Notes: generated by a model not told the origin, from the sequence alone. A stretch of 52,331 bases of DNA from SHLQ01 sp964562985 (GCA_964562985.1 CAZLWE010000018.1:1-52331), one strand, 5' to 3'; numbered from the stretch's first letter, positions 23,693 through 32,708 are shown. A program made the numbers and translations.

Positions 23693-24384
23693 TCTTCCTC
23701 CTCGCTAAACACCGACGATCCTGCATCGTCCTCCATGAGCGCCGAGCTGGCGTCGTCCTCCGACTCGACCCCGATCGCCGTGGTGGATTTCGCTCGGAAC
23801 GGCCAGCGGATCTGTCCCGAGTCGTCACGCTGCAGGCTCTCGACGCGTCCGCTTACCGGGTTATATCGCTCGGGCGGGAGCCCGCCCTCAAGGCGCCCAT
23901 GATTCTCGAGCCCAAAGAGTGGCGCCGTATCGAGCGAGAGCGCTTTCCAGAATGTCGCGTTCGGAACTTCAGGGCCGGGCAAATCCACATTGCTCAGGGA
24001 GCGGACTGGATCGCTGGACCCCCCGGTGGTGAGTGCCGGCCGATCGACAAGCTCCATTGTCAGCGCCGGCGGTTCGGGCTGGCGGACCGTCGTTCCTGGA
24101 GGAAGTAGCGAATAGTTCTCCGGCGGAGTTTGGCGTCCCCAACGCCATGTCCGTGCTCGCGTGGGTGGCTCTTGTGCGAGTGGCCTGCTACGGCCGAAAA
24201 GGCCACTGCCCAAACGATCGAGAGCGATAAGCGCGACTGCGGCAACCAGCCATGCGAGAAGGACTAATTGAAATAGATCAGGGGCGGAGATCGACTCACA
24301 ATTGACCGCGTTCTCTGGGCATTCTGCGAATTGGTCGCGGAACCATTGCACCGGGCCCAGCGATTGAAACCACTCACTCAACAT
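23689..24384 (-). CDS. Membrane-anchored protein of unknown function
   Basis: 231 residues. One membrane segment at about 37-56 (LFQLVLLAWLVAAVALIALD), a short N-terminal part with two cysteines (CPENAVNC), and a long proline-rich and then acidic tail ending SVFSEEEE, probably disordered and cytoplasmic or extracellular depending on topology. Its start overlaps the stop of the nucleoside hydrolase gene. No family recognised. Confidence 0.65.
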   Translation of the reverse strand: MLSEWFQSLGPVQWFRDQFAECPENAVNCESISAPDLFQLVLLAWLVAAVALIALDRLGSGLFGRSRPLAQEPPTRARTWRWGRQTPPENYSLLPPGTTVRQPEPPALTMELVDRPALTTGGSSDPVRSLSNVDLPGPEVPNATFWKALSLDTAPLFGLENHGRLEGGLPPERYNPVSGRVESLQRDDSGQIRWPFRAKSTTAIGVESEDDASSALMEDDAGSSVFSEEEE

Positions 24385-25292
24385 GGAGGCCCCGGTTGAA
24401 TTGCCGCTCGAATGATCATCGAACGCACCGTATCGGCGTCGACGGTGTGTACGTGGCTTTGCTGGGCCTGTGGATCCTCGCGCACGGTCGTCTTTCCTCG
24501 GGTATCAGCAGAGTCCGTCTCGACGACAATACGCGAAGCGGTGCTGGCGAACAGGTCGGGGTGAGTCGCACCGAGAACCGCGCACGCGTCGTGAATGGGT
24601 TGACCTACTTCTTCACTAGAGGTGGTGGACCGGTAGTGCGACAAAAAGTCGGCCAGGTGAACGCTCGTTGGGGTATTCGCGTCGCGCAGTTCGGCGATGG
24701 ATTCGTTGTTCAGCCGAACTTGATAGGTGAGGTCCAGTCCGTACATTGACAATGGGCAGTTGCTTGCGACGGTTACTGCCACCGCGTGGGGATCGGCCCA
24801 CGAATTGAACTCGGCATGGGGAGTGGTATTTCCTCCAATGGCCGACCCGCCCATCCAATGCAGGCGTTCTATTCGGGTTGCAAGTGTCGGGTCGCGCAAC
24901 AGCGCCTGCGCAATGTTGGTCAAGGGGCCAATGGCGACGATTACCGCGTTGGCGTTCTCGCAGTGCTCCATGATCGCATCGACCGCATCGACAGTACTCA
25001 CGGGAGTTGAGGAATCGGGAGTAGCAAATGTCCCCAATCCCGATTCGCCATGGATGTCTCGAGCAAATACTGGCTCAATCTCGAGGGGAGCCGCAGCGCC
25101 TTTGTGGACGGGCACCTCTAGCGCACCGGCCAATTCGAGTATCCACTGCGCGTTTCGTGTGGTGTTGTCGACGGAGACGTTCCCGCTAACGGTCGTAACG
25201 GCGGCGAGATCACCGTAGGTCAGGGCACACATGATCGCGAACGCGTCGTCTATTCCCGGGTCGCAGTCCACCAGAAGTGAGACATCTCCCAA
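24378..25292 (-). CDS. Inosine-uridine preferring nucleoside hydrolase
   Basis: 304 residues. DCDPGIDDA at 9-17 is the calcium-binding aspartate motif of the family; IVAIGPLTNIAQAL, HWMGG and EFNSWADPHAV follow as expected. It cleaves the N-glycosidic bond of ribonucleosides for base salvage. The start is a TTG six bases after the previous stop codon, giving the normal N-terminus; a different start would cut the first strand. Second gene in an operon with three unknown proteins. Confidence 0.88.
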   Translation of the reverse strand: MGDVSLLVDCDPGIDDAFAIMCALTYGDLAAVTTVSGNVSVDNTTRNAQWILELAGALEVPVHKGAAAPLEIEPVFARDIHGESGLGTFATPDSSTPVSTVDAVDAIMEHCENANAVIVAIGPLTNIAQALLRDPTLATRIERLHWMGGSAIGGNTTPHAEFNSWADPHAVAVTVASNCPLSMYGLDLTYQVRLNNESIAELRDANTPTSVHLADFLSHYRSTTSSEEVGQPIHDACAVLGATHPDLFASTASRIVVETDSADTRGKTTVREDPQAQQSHVHTVDADTVRSMIIRAAIQPGPPC

Positions 25293-25297
25293 GGTCG

Positions 25298-25960
25298 CTA
25301 GGTCCAGATTTGTGGGTTTGGCAGGATTCGATGCTCCGTGACCATGTTGGCCGTCATCGACCCGGGTGCGAGGATCTCGCTATCGAGGAACGGCTGGAGG
25401 GTACGGCTCGCAAATTGACTCTCGGGGTCTTCGCCGTGCGGAAAAGCAAGGGAGACGTTTACCGCTGTGAGACCGGTGGATCCAGTGGCGGGCATCGCTC
25501 GGATTCCGACGCCTGGCAGTTTCGTTACGCAGTCCGTCAAAGCGTCGTTCAGCCAGCTCGCGAGGCCCGGCGCGTCGATCCCTGGGGCGGCGGCTGCGCG
25601 AAGCCGTACGGCCGTTCCGGGTGTAGCGGTTCCTGGCCACGTCCGCTCACGCTCGGCGATTTCCGTGCGCTGGACGCTTCCGGATGACTCGACCGTTGCA
25701 AAGTCTTTCGCCAGCGTCGCCATGTCGGGCTGGGCATCGGCGTCTTGCGCGGCGGAGATTGCAATGAGTACGCGGTCTTCGGCGCCGGGGATATCGAATG
25801 ATCCCTGCGAGTTCGCGTCGCGAGGGATGTCGACCAAGACGTCAATTATCGACGACGGCTTAGCGAGCAACGCGGCGACAACACCGCGAATCACTCCGTC
25901 TTCGACCTCGAACTTGTTCATGTCCCCGTGTGGTCGGAGCGTGTAGAGCCAATGATGCAC
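25298..25960 (-). CDS. Hypothetical protein heading the nucleoside hydrolase operon
   Basis: 220 residues, soluble, not recognised. GTG 25960 lies seven bases after a TAAGGT box (25968-25973), which points to a leaderless message. It has a strand-helix pattern but no catalytic motif I can name. Tightly linked to the nucleoside hydrolase gene, five bases downstream. Confidence 0.7.
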   Translation of the reverse strand: MHHWLYTLRPHGDMNKFEVEDGVIRGVVAALLAKPSSIIDVLVDIPRDANSQGSFDIPGAEDRVLIAISAAQDADAQPDMATLAKDFATVESSGSVQRTEIAERERTWPGTATPGTAVRLRAAAAPGIDAPGLASWLNDALTDCVTKLPGVGIRAMPATGSTGLTAVNVSLAFPHGEDPESQFASRTLQPFLDSEILAPGSMTANMVTEHRILPNPQIWT

Positions 25961-25973
25961 GGCTCAAACCTTA

Positions 25974-26315
25974 CTACTGAGGCCCCCGTGACTCGGGCTT
26001 TGCCCCGAGACGGTTTCTCTGCACCTCTGCGCGGATTCTTGTGGCGATGAAGAGTAATCCGCTGAGCAAGATGATGGCGAGGACGAGCTGGATCAGCCCG
26101 CCACGGTCGCCGGCGTCCTCGGGCGCCGGGCCGGGGTCCGGTGATCCGGTGATTCTGCCGAGATTTGGGGCAACGTCTGGCTCATCCTCGAGCGGTGTGA
26201 CCTGAGCCGCCGACGGGACGGGGTTGACCACGACGGCAATTCCAGGAAGGGCAAAAATCGCAAGGAAGATGACTACTACTGCCCACCGGGTAGTTGCACG
26301 GGGTCGCCAGAACAC
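25974..26315 (-). CDS. Small membrane protein with two membrane segments
   Basis: 113 residues from GTG 26315, chosen because a TACCGT box (26322-26327) ends six bases before it; longer in-frame starts would run into the opposite-strand gene at 26416. First hydrophobic segment AVVVIFLAIFALPGIAVVV, then a proline- and acid-rich loop (DEPDVAPNL to PAPEDAGD), second segment LIQLVLAIILLSGLLFIA and a basic C-terminus. With ALPG...PSAAQ the first segment might be a cleaved signal peptide, leaving a single-pass protein. Function unknown. Confidence 0.6.
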   Translation of the reverse strand: MFWRPRATTRWAVVVIFLAIFALPGIAVVVNPVPSAAQVTPLEDEPDVAPNLGRITGSPDPGPAPEDAGDRGGLIQLVLAIILLSGLLFIATRIRAEVQRNRLGAKPESRGPQ

Positions 26316-26415
26316 GACCTCACGGTACCGATCGATCCTCAAATGAGGCGTACCTAGGTGGAGAGAAATCGGAGCTGAATGCGTAATTTTGGCGGCCCTG
26401 CGGCACACTTGCGCA

Positions 26416-27099
26416 GTGAACTCGGCGCACCATGAGCTCAGTCCCTCAGTCCGTCGTGTTCTCGACAATCCGCGGCCGCGGTGGCGTGGCAGAACGCATC
26501 GCTGGATGGTGCCGGTCGCAGTCGTTGTCACCGTCGTGCTCCTGGTGCTCGCCCAAGGCATCGGGGGAGCCGTCGTCGGATTGGTGTACGGGCTGGCGGG
26601 AGTGGGCTTATACGCCGTCAGTGCGACAGCGCACTACAAGGTGTGGGATCCAGAGCGCTTGCACTTTCTCTTCCGTCTGGACCAGTCGATGATCATGGCC
26701 TTCATCGCTGCGTCGACGTTGCCTGTCGGCTACGAAATCGGCGGTGGCGCAGGGTTCTGGTTGTCTTTGGGTATGGCGATTGGTGCGACGATTGGGATCG
26801 TATTGATCTGGGCGCCGTTTCATCCCCCGCGAGGTTTTACCAACACCCTATTTTTGGCTGTTTCGTGGTGGCCGATCGTCTTTATTGGAGCGATCGCCAA
26901 TGGCTTGGGGTCGACCGGGCTGACGTTGCTGCTGGCTGGCGCGGCGGTGTACACCTGCGGAGCGTTGATCGTTGGCAGTCAACGGCCAAACCCGAATCCT
27001 GAGGTGTTTGGCTATCACGAGATCTGGCACATCTTCGTGATCGCTGCCAATGCGCTGCATACTGTGTTGGTCGCCCTAATTGTCTCGGGAAACCTCTGA
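26416..27099 (+). CDS. Hemolysin III / TrhA-family (PAQR) membrane protein
   Basis: 227 residues with seven membrane segments. The PAQR metal-site residues are present: YAVSATAHYK (Ser and His) after the second segment, FRLDQSMI (Asp) at the third, and FGYHEIWHIF (the HxxxH pair) near the C-terminus. Bacterial members are linked to membrane energetics and lipid homeostasis; the name hemolysin III is historical. GTG 26416 is the likely start. A second membrane protein gene follows after 20 bases. Confidence 0.88.
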   Translation: MNSAHHELSPSVRRVLDNPRPRWRGRTHRWMVPVAVVVTVVLLVLAQGIGGAVVGLVYGLAGVGLYAVSATAHYKVWDPERLHFLFRLDQSMIMAFIAASTLPVGYEIGGGAGFWLSLGMAIGATIGIVLIWAPFHPPRGFTNTLFLAVSWWPIVFIGAIANGLGSTGLTLLLAGAAVYTCGALIVGSQRPNPNPEVFGYHEIWHIFVIAANALHTVLVALIVSGNL

Positions 27100-27119
27100 G
27101 GCCCAGACACTCTCTCACG

Positions 27120-27824
27120 ATGACCACGCACGACGACGACCTCCCCCTCGCGTACCGAAAAGGTTCGTCTACTGAGGGGATCTTGCCGATCGCAGGCTTT
27201 GTGATCGGTGAACAGCTAGGGTCTCGGCTCTTTGGCGACCTGTGGGGAGACCGGCTCGCCATCATCCTCATGACGGTCGCGGCTGGTTGGGCGGTCGTGC
27301 AGCGACTTCGGCGCGGCGAGGCGGTTGGTTGGTGGATTCCTTCGATTGCCGTTTACCTGTTCTTTCGAGGAATCGCGGGGTTGATCTGGGGCGAGGACGT
27401 CTTCTTGGCCATCGGCATCGGGCTAAAGGTTGCCCTCGGTGTCGCGGCGTTGATTTCGGTGCTCATCGGCCAAGCGCTCGCGGCGAAGCTCGCGCCCCTC
27501 GTGTTGCCATTCAGCGAGGAGACCCAGGCGCACGAGCGCTATCGATCGACCATGCGCAACATAACGCTGGCCTACGCGGTGTATCAACTCGTTACCGTCG
27601 GATTTGAGATCTGGCTCCTCGGCGAATCCGAATCGGGCACTGCGTTCCTCATCATTCGCACATTGGTAGGAACCGCAGCCGGGTTCATTGGCTTTATCGC
27701 GGCGATCTTCTATGCGGATAGACGGCTTCGTGCCATCCCAGGGTTCCCCGGCGTTTTGGATATGTTCGAAGAGATCGGCCTGAAGCTCGAGGAACGGCGC
27801 GCCGCCGAGCGCGGCGAGTCCTAA
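27120..27824 (+). CDS. Multi-pass membrane protein of unknown function
   Basis: 234 residues, five or six hydrophobic segments and a charged C-terminal tail (KLEERRAAERGES). The order GILPIAGFVIGEQLG, WAVVQRLRRGEAVGWW, AGLIWGEDVFLAIGIGLKV recalls septation-like/VC0807-type membrane proteins, but only weakly. It lies 20 bases after the TrhA-like gene and overlaps the convergent helicase gene by four bases at the 3' end. Confidence 0.75.
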   Translation: MTTHDDDLPLAYRKGSSTEGILPIAGFVIGEQLGSRLFGDLWGDRLAIILMTVAAGWAVVQRLRRGEAVGWWIPSIAVYLFFRGIAGLIWGEDVFLAIGIGLKVALGVAALISVLIGQALAAKLAPLVLPFSEETQAHERYRSTMRNITLAYAVYQLVTVGFEIWLLGESESGTAFLIIRTLVGTAAGFIGFIAAIFYADRRLRAIPGFPGVLDMFEEIGLKLEERRAAERGES

Positions 27825-29458
27825 CGTCCGGTTAGTTCGTCCAGCCACTCCTCGGCGAGTGCAAGGCGACGCTCGAGCTGTTGGACGGTGGCCTCGGTGA
27901 TGCGGTGAACTCCGCTGCGGCGGTTGAGCTCGCCGTTTACCACCCGATGCTCCAAGCCGACGAGCTGTGCGATCGTACGCGCTCGATCAGCGTTGCGATC
28001 TCGGAGCTCTCGCTTGTTCGCGAATCGGCTGCGGAGCTGCGTCAATTCCTCGGGGATCGTTGCCGTAGCGCTGCGACCAGCGAGTGGGGGAGGAGGGGGT
28101 AGATCGAAGGGGTGGCCGATCAGGTCAGCTCCGGAGTTCACGAGGGCAGCTTCGCTCTGATCAAGCCCATCGGCGGCGTCCACCACTTCATCAACAACGT
28201 TGGAAGATAAGGCGGCGAAGAGCGACATTTGCTCCAATGGGTCATCAAATTCGACCTCTCGGCGGTTCTCGACCTTCGGTCGTTTGTCGATCGCGTGTCG
28301 GCGCTCCATGGCGATTGTCGCGGCGTGTTGGCGAAGGCGATGATCGTCGGGAATGAAGAAGTAGGACGGTTGGACCGAGTAGCCAGGAGTCCATCGCGCG
28401 ATCCGCCCCACCGCCTGCCGGAAGAACAGTGCTGTCGTCGTGGTGGTGGCGAAGACGGCGACCCGTAGTCGGGGAACGTCAACGCCCTCGGAGATCATGC
28501 GGACGGCGACGACCCATTTCGAGTCGGTCCTGGCGAACTCGTCGATTTTCTTCGACGCGGACGGATCGTCACTCAAAATCAGTGTGGGAGACTCGCCGGT
28601 CAGCGAAGTCAGTTGCGTGGTTATCGCATGCGCGTGTTCATGGTCGGTGGCGATGACGAGGCCGCCGGCGTCGGGGTGTTTGGCGCGAATGGTGTTGAGC
28701 CGGGTCTCGGCCTTCTGAAGAACGGTCGGCAACCAGTTGCCGTCAGGATCGAGGGCCGTACGAAGTCGTGCGCTCCAGTCTTCGCTCGAAACGGTGTCGC
28801 CAAAGGTCGCCTCCTTCAGCGCGCCGCTCGCGTCTATCCACTCCATATGGCCGTCGAAGCGGGGGAAGTACACCGGCCGAACTACCCCTCCTTCTTCGAG
28901 GGCTTCGCCATATCCGTACTCGATGTCTGCGACGGCCTCGCCGTGATCGCCGAAGGTGTAGCGGACAAATGGGATCGGATTGTCGTCGCTACGGAATGGT
29001 GTTCCAGAGAGGAGTAGGCGTACGTCGGCGGTGCCGAACGCGTGGTAGACGCCGTCGCCCCACGAACGGTCGTTGGCAGCATGGTGAATCTCGTCGAGTA
29101 CCGCGACACCCCCACGTACGAACTCCCGCAGGTGGTGTCGGGTGGAGGCCGCCTGAGAATAGGTCACGATTACCCCGTGCATATCGGGCGACATGCCGGT
29201 CTCGGGGTGCCAGTCCGGGTCGAGATGAAGTCCAAATCGCGCGGCTGCCTCCGCCCATTGCTGCTTGAGGTGCGCCGTTGGGACGGTGATCACAACCGGG
29301 CGGGAGAGACCAGCGAGTTCCGCACGAATGGCAGCCAGCGCAAACGTGGTCTTGCCGGCTCCCGGGCATGCGACCGCCAAGAAGTCGGGAAGCGGGCGAT
29401 CGCCGAACGCGATCAGGGCGTCGCGCTGCCATCGTCGGAGAGAGACCGTGGAACTCAT
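27821..29458 (-). CDS. Superfamily 2 DEAD/DEAH-type helicase
   Basis: 545 residues. Motif Ia-type RRWQRDAL, Walker A CPGAGKTT at 31-38, motif II DEIHH at 122-126, motif III SGTPFR, and motif VI QAVGRIARW near 363 in the second RecA-like domain. The pattern fits DNA helicases of the RadD/UvrB-like restriction branch rather than RNA DEAD-box proteins. The C-terminal 130 residues are helical and charged and not recognised. Divergent from the DUF952 gene with 37 bases between the starts. A role in DNA repair is plausible, not shown. Confidence 0.88.
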   Translation of the reverse strand: MSSTVSLRRWQRDALIAFGDRPLPDFLAVACPGAGKTTFALAAIRAELAGLSRPVVITVPTAHLKQQWAEAAARFGLHLDPDWHPETGMSPDMHGVIVTYSQAASTRHHLREFVRGGVAVLDEIHHAANDRSWGDGVYHAFGTADVRLLLSGTPFRSDDNPIPFVRYTFGDHGEAVADIEYGYGEALEEGGVVRPVYFPRFDGHMEWIDASGALKEATFGDTVSSEDWSARLRTALDPDGNWLPTVLQKAETRLNTIRAKHPDAGGLVIATDHEHAHAITTQLTSLTGESPTLILSDDPSASKKIDEFARTDSKWVVAVRMISEGVDVPRLRVAVFATTTTTALFFRQAVGRIARWTPGYSVQPSYFFIPDDHRLRQHAATIAMERRHAIDKRPKVENRREVEFDDPLEQMSLFAALSSNVVDEVVDAADGLDQSEAALVNSGADLIGHPFDLPPPPPLAGRSATATIPEELTQLRSRFANKRELRDRNADRARTIAQLVGLEHRVVNGELNRRSGVHRITEATVQQLERRLALAEEWLDELTGR

Positions 29459-29495
29459 CGAGCGATCAAACTATCCGGCGATAGTGTCGGGGTGG

Positions 29496-29852
29496 ATGGA
29501 GTCGGTCGTCTTTCACATTATTTCTCGGGATTCTTGGCACGAAGCTCAAGGCCACGGAACCTACGTGCCCGATGGGTATGACCACGAGGGCTTCATCCAC
29601 CTATCTGGGCGCGCGCAGATTCTGCGACCTGCGAACCTGCTCTACCGGGGACGCAAAGATCTGGTGTTGGTGGAAATCAACAGTTCGGCCCTTCGAGCCG
29701 AGCTTCGCTATGAACCTGGCTCCCATGGTGAAGACGAGCTCTTCCCGCATCTCTATGGGCCCCTCAACATCGATGCCGTCGTATGCGTCCACGACTTTCC
29801 GAGCCAGCCCGACGGAAGCTTCACCCTGCCCGACGGGCTCGCCGTCGAGTAG
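29496..29852 (+). CDS. DUF952 family protein
   Basis: 118 residues from ATG 29496. HIISRDSWHEAQGHGTY, EGFIHLSG, NLLYRGRKDLVLVEI and FPHLYGPLNIDAVV with a closing DGSFTLP are the conserved blocks of DUF952, a small cytoplasmic family of unknown activity. A TAGTGT box at 29482-29487 ends eight bases before the ATG. GTG 29484 is an in-frame alternative. Confidence 0.88.
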   Translation: MESVVFHIISRDSWHEAQGHGTYVPDGYDHEGFIHLSGRAQILRPANLLYRGRKDLVLVEINSSALRAELRYEPGSHGEDELFPHLYGPLNIDAVVCVHDFPSQPDGSFTLPDGLAVE

Positions 29853-29869
29853 TACCCGCTTCCCCTCGA

Positions 29870-30742
29870 CTACAGACCGAGAGAGGAGTCGCTCACCGAG
29901 GAGAGCTTTAGGTGGTTGAGTGCGTTCTCGATGTTCGATCGCGCCTCTTCCAGGTTCTGCTTCGAGGACCTCTCAGCCTCCAGAAGCTCGGTGAGCGTTC
30001 GGCGTGCGGTCTCGAGGATCTCGTCGCTTTGCGTCTTGGCATCAGCTTCGGCTCGATGGCGAATCTCCTCGGCTTCTCGCTTCGCATCGGCAAGTGTGGC
30101 CTCGGCGTCTTCGGAAGCCGCCGCGAGCTTGTCCGCGGTGAGCTTTCTGTCGGCTTCGATTGCGGCCGTCAGTTCCGTGCGCTCGCCCTCGGCGCGTTCG
30201 CGGACATCGACGGAGTAGGAGTCTGCCGACGAACGGGTCTGGTTGGAGTACTCCTCGGCCTCGGTTCGGATCTCTTCGGCGCGTTCCTCGGTGCGGGTGA
30301 TCAGTTCGCCAGCGGCCTGTTCGTGAGCGAGTCGGTCGGCCTCGATATCGACCCGAATTTGATCGACGAGTCCGCGGGCTTCCAGTTCGGCATCGCTGCG
30401 GATCTTTTGGGCGCTTTCTTGAGCCTGACGCAACATGATCGAGATTTCGGTGCCAACCCGGTCGAATTCATCGGTACTTGTGAGACCGAAGGACTCCACG
30501 GATGTCGCTGACTCGGACGCGACCGGTGCCACTTCTTCAGCGACGACCGACGTGGTATTGGCTTGACCATCGCTCGGGACAACCTCGGCGACGATGATGT
30601 CGTCTCCGGTGGCGACGGAAGCATTAAAGGCCGAGAGTTCATCGGCGATCGCCGCGAGGTACCGGCTGACCTCTTGCTGGTCGTATCCGCGTCGATGGAT
30701 AGAGAATGTTTTGTTACGAATTTCGTCGGGCGTAATCGCCAT
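29870..30742 (-). CDS. DivIVA-domain coiled-coil protein
   Basis: 290 residues from ATG 30742, preceded by GAGGAG. The N-terminus ITPDEIRNKTFSIHRRGYDQQEVSRYLAAIADEL is the membrane-curvature sensing DivIVA domain (in actinobacteria, Wag31-like); a variable linker (about 50-90) and a long heptad-patterned coiled coil (about 95-280) follow. Such proteins assemble at poles or septa and recruit cell-wall enzymes. Shorter motifs of Wag31 are not seen, so it may be a secondary DivIVA paralogue. It lies directly after the sigma/anti-sigma/MscS genes on the same strand. Confidence 0.85.
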   Translation of the reverse strand: MAITPDEIRNKTFSIHRRGYDQQEVSRYLAAIADELSAFNASVATGDDIIVAEVVPSDGQANTTSVVAEEVAPVASESATSVESFGLTSTDEFDRVGTEISIMLRQAQESAQKIRSDAELEARGLVDQIRVDIEADRLAHEQAAGELITRTEERAEEIRTEAEEYSNQTRSSADSYSVDVRERAEGERTELTAAIEADRKLTADKLAAASEDAEATLADAKREAEEIRHRAEADAKTQSDEILETARRTLTELLEAERSSKQNLEEARSNIENALNHLKLSSVSDSSLGL

Positions 30743-30847
30743 CTGTTGTGGTCTCCTCGAAACGTCCAGAATCTGATCGATCCGGTCGCCCACTGTTTTA
30801 GTACCTCAGCGAGAAAATTCGAAGCTGACGGCTGCGAAACTACATAA

Positions 30848-30874
30848 CGTGGTGCCTCCCGAAGAGACACCACG
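30848..30874. terminator. Stem-loop between the MscS-like and DivIVA-like genes
   Basis: CGTGGTG and CACCACG (30848-30854 and 30868-30874) pair perfectly; three more pairs form after a mismatch. It is six bases past the MscS-like stop codon. Without a T-run the stop would be incomplete. Confidence 0.5.
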
Positions 30875-30879
30875 GTGAG

Positions 30880-31641
30880 TTAGTCGCTGTCTGGGTTGAC
30901 CCCATTTGGTACGGCGTGAATGATCTCCACCGACGAATGCAAAATTTCGCGGTTCGGGATGACCACGATGTCGTGGTGGCTAGTGATCTGGGTCGAGGTT
31001 GAGCCAATCGCTTTGATCTCGCCATGAACCTCGCCGAGGGAGATGGTGTCGCCCACGCTGAGTTCCCTGCGCAACGCACGCCCCGCAGCGACCTGTTGAG
31101 CCACTTCTCGACCGCCGAGGCCGGCGAGCAAGGCTGCTGACAACGCGATACCGAAGAACAACGCGGCGACGGCGACCAAGATGATGGTGGTGTCGATACC
31201 GAGTTGGTTGGCAGCGATGACGAGAACAAATCCCTGGATGGTCCACTTGACGAGCACGGGCACCCGTTGGCGCAGTTCGGCTGATACATGCCCGAGGCTT
31301 CGAGCGACCCCGGTTTCGGCGGCTGCGCCGACGATGTTGCCAATGATGAGAACGATCGCCGCGGAGAGCAAACGTGGCAAAAACTGGATCAGGTCTGCAA
31401 AGAGCTGATCCAACGCGGCTTGATTGATGATGCCGAGCGCCGCGACTAACGCGATGATCAGAACGAGCGAGAACGCCAGGGTCGCAATCGCGCTGGTGCT
31501 ATCGCTGACGAACTCTTGGGCGCTCTTCGAGGCGATCCGACGGGCGATAGCGGCCGCGATGCTACCGAGGACGAAGCCCGCGACGATGACCGCGAGCGCG
31601 ACCAACGCGTCAGTCCCACTCGTCTGGGCCAAGATGTCCAC
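30880..31641 (-). CDS. Small-conductance mechanosensitive channel-like protein (MscS family)
   Basis: 253 residues from GTG 31641, where GGAGG stands eight bases upstream; the further upstream ATG contains that site and is less likely. Four or five membrane segments; the pore helix is glycine/alanine-rich (ALFFGIALSAALLAGLGGREVAQQ), then comes the beta domain ELSVGDTISLGEVHGEIKAIG and VVIPNREIL. MscS proteins release solutes upon hypo-osmotic shock. Next to the sigma factor pair and to a divergent TM-helix repeat protein. Confidence 0.85.
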   Translation of the reverse strand: MDILAQTSGTDALVALAVIVAGFVLGSIAAAIARRIASKSAQEFVSDSTSAIATLAFSLVLIIALVAALGIINQAALDQLFADLIQFLPRLLSAAIVLIIGNIVGAAAETGVARSLGHVSAELRQRVPVLVKWTIQGFVLVIAANQLGIDTTIILVAVAALFFGIALSAALLAGLGGREVAQQVAAGRALRRELSVGDTISLGEVHGEIKAIGSTSTQITSHHDIVVIPNREILHSSVEIIHAVPNGVNPDSD

Positions 31642-31780
31642 GCCTAATACCTCCATCGACCACAACGGTCGGACCAATACTGTACGTGGTCGTTGGCGAT
31701 ACCGCTAAACGAGAATCGCCTTTGTCACGAGGTCCAAATCTGCGAATGGCGCACTCGGCTGGAGCCGGAACGTCAGCGAG

Positions 31781-32170
31781 CTACGGCGTAGGCGGCTCGG
31801 AGTCCTCTTCGTCGTCCCCGGTTTCGTCGAGAGCGGGGATGTCTGGCGACGAACCGGTAGCGACGATTTCTCCGACCTCGCGAGGAACGCCGAGCATCGA
31901 GCCCAGAACTTCGATGTCCTGACGACGCTGCAAACGTTCGGCGAGGCGGTCGCTCACACGTTCGTGGAGATCTTCTGGAGGCTGCAGCAACTCGAGTAGC
32001 GCTGGCCCAATGTCGGATGGCTCCGGGTTGTCGTTCGAGGTCGACAAGCTGATCGTGTCGAGGGTGGACGCGCACACCGCACAAGTTTCCAAGTGCTCAT
32101 CAAGCTTCGGGTCGGATTCGTAGCCGTCGAGCCATCGGGCGAGTCGTTCGCGCTTGGGATGTCTCGCCAT
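31781..32170 (-). CDS. Zinc-finger anti-sigma factor
   Basis: 129 residues from ATG 32170; an ATG one codon earlier overlaps the sigma stop (ATGATG), and GGAGG five bases upstream favours the second. His26, Cys30 and Cys33 (HLETCAVC) form the HxxxCxxC zinc-binding motif of anti-sigma domains. No membrane segment, so it would be cytoplasmic. The acidic tail ends in DDEEDSEPPTP. Cotranscribed and coupled with the sigma factor it should hold inactive. Confidence 0.82.
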   Translation of the reverse strand: MARHPKRERLARWLDGYESDPKLDEHLETCAVCASTLDTISLSTSNDNPEPSDIGPALLELLQPPEDLHERVSDRLAERLQRRQDIEVLGSMLGVPREVGEIVATGSSPDIPALDETGDDEEDSEPPTP

Positions 32171-32682
32171 CATGCCCTCCAATCCGAGAGGGCAGCTGCG
32201 AGCACCCTCCGGGCTCGCAGGAGGCGGGTCTTCACGGTTGGAAGCGGAACCTCAAGAAGTTCAGCGATCTCGTCGTAGGAGAGGCCTTCGACCTCTCGAA
32301 GAACAACGATCGACCGAGAGAGCTCATCAAGCTTGCCCAGCGCTTCCTCGAAGTCCGACATCGTGATGCGGTCGAGTACCTGGGCCTCGGTCGATGACCG
32401 GGTCACTGGTTCTGGAAGGAGGGCTGGGTCTCGAAGTTCTTCACGTCGTTTGCGCAACGTGGAGATGGCGGTGTTGTGCGTGATCCGCAGCAACCACGAC
32501 CGTAGAGACGAGTCTCCCCGGAAGGTGGGCAGCGCATTCCATGCCTTCAAGATGGCGTCTTGGGCAACGTCTTCGGCGAGGGCACTATCTCGAACGACGG
32601 AGAATGCCACTCGGTAGACGGAGTCGAGATGATCGCGCACGAGCGCCTCTAGCTGCTGTTCAGGGGTCAGCGTTGTGTCCAT
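32170..32682 (-). CDS. ECF-type RNA polymerase sigma factor
   Basis: 170 residues from ATG 32682 (GAGG five bases before). Region 2 reads LVRDHLDSVYRVAFSVVRD with AEDVAQDAILKAWNAL and ITHNTAISTLRKRRE; region 4 LSRSIVVLREVEGLSYDEIAELL with PTVKTRLLRARRVL. An in-frame extension to ATG 32916 would add 78 residues; it has no matching domain and I do not favour it. It forms a pair with the downstream anti-sigma factor; together they should control an envelope or stress regulon, probably including neighbours. Confidence 0.88.
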   Translation of the reverse strand: MDTTLTPEQQLEALVRDHLDSVYRVAFSVVRDSALAEDVAQDAILKAWNALPTFRGDSSLRSWLLRITHNTAISTLRKRREELRDPALLPEPVTRSSTEAQVLDRITMSDFEEALGKLDELSRSIVVLREVEGLSYDEIAELLEVPLPTVKTRLLRARRVLAAALSDWRA

Positions 32683-32708
32683 GAATCCTCTGAATTCACC
32701 AGGGCCAT
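32667..32708 (-). CDS. Possible 13-residue upstream ORF overlapping the sigma factor start
   Basis: MALVNSEDSWTQR has GGAGGAG four bases before its ATG, a stronger site than that of the sigma factor, and ends 16 bases inside the sigma gene in another frame. It could couple or limit translation of the sigma factor. The evidence is only the ribosome site and the overlap. Confidence 0.3.
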   Translation of the reverse strand: MALVNSEDSWTQR

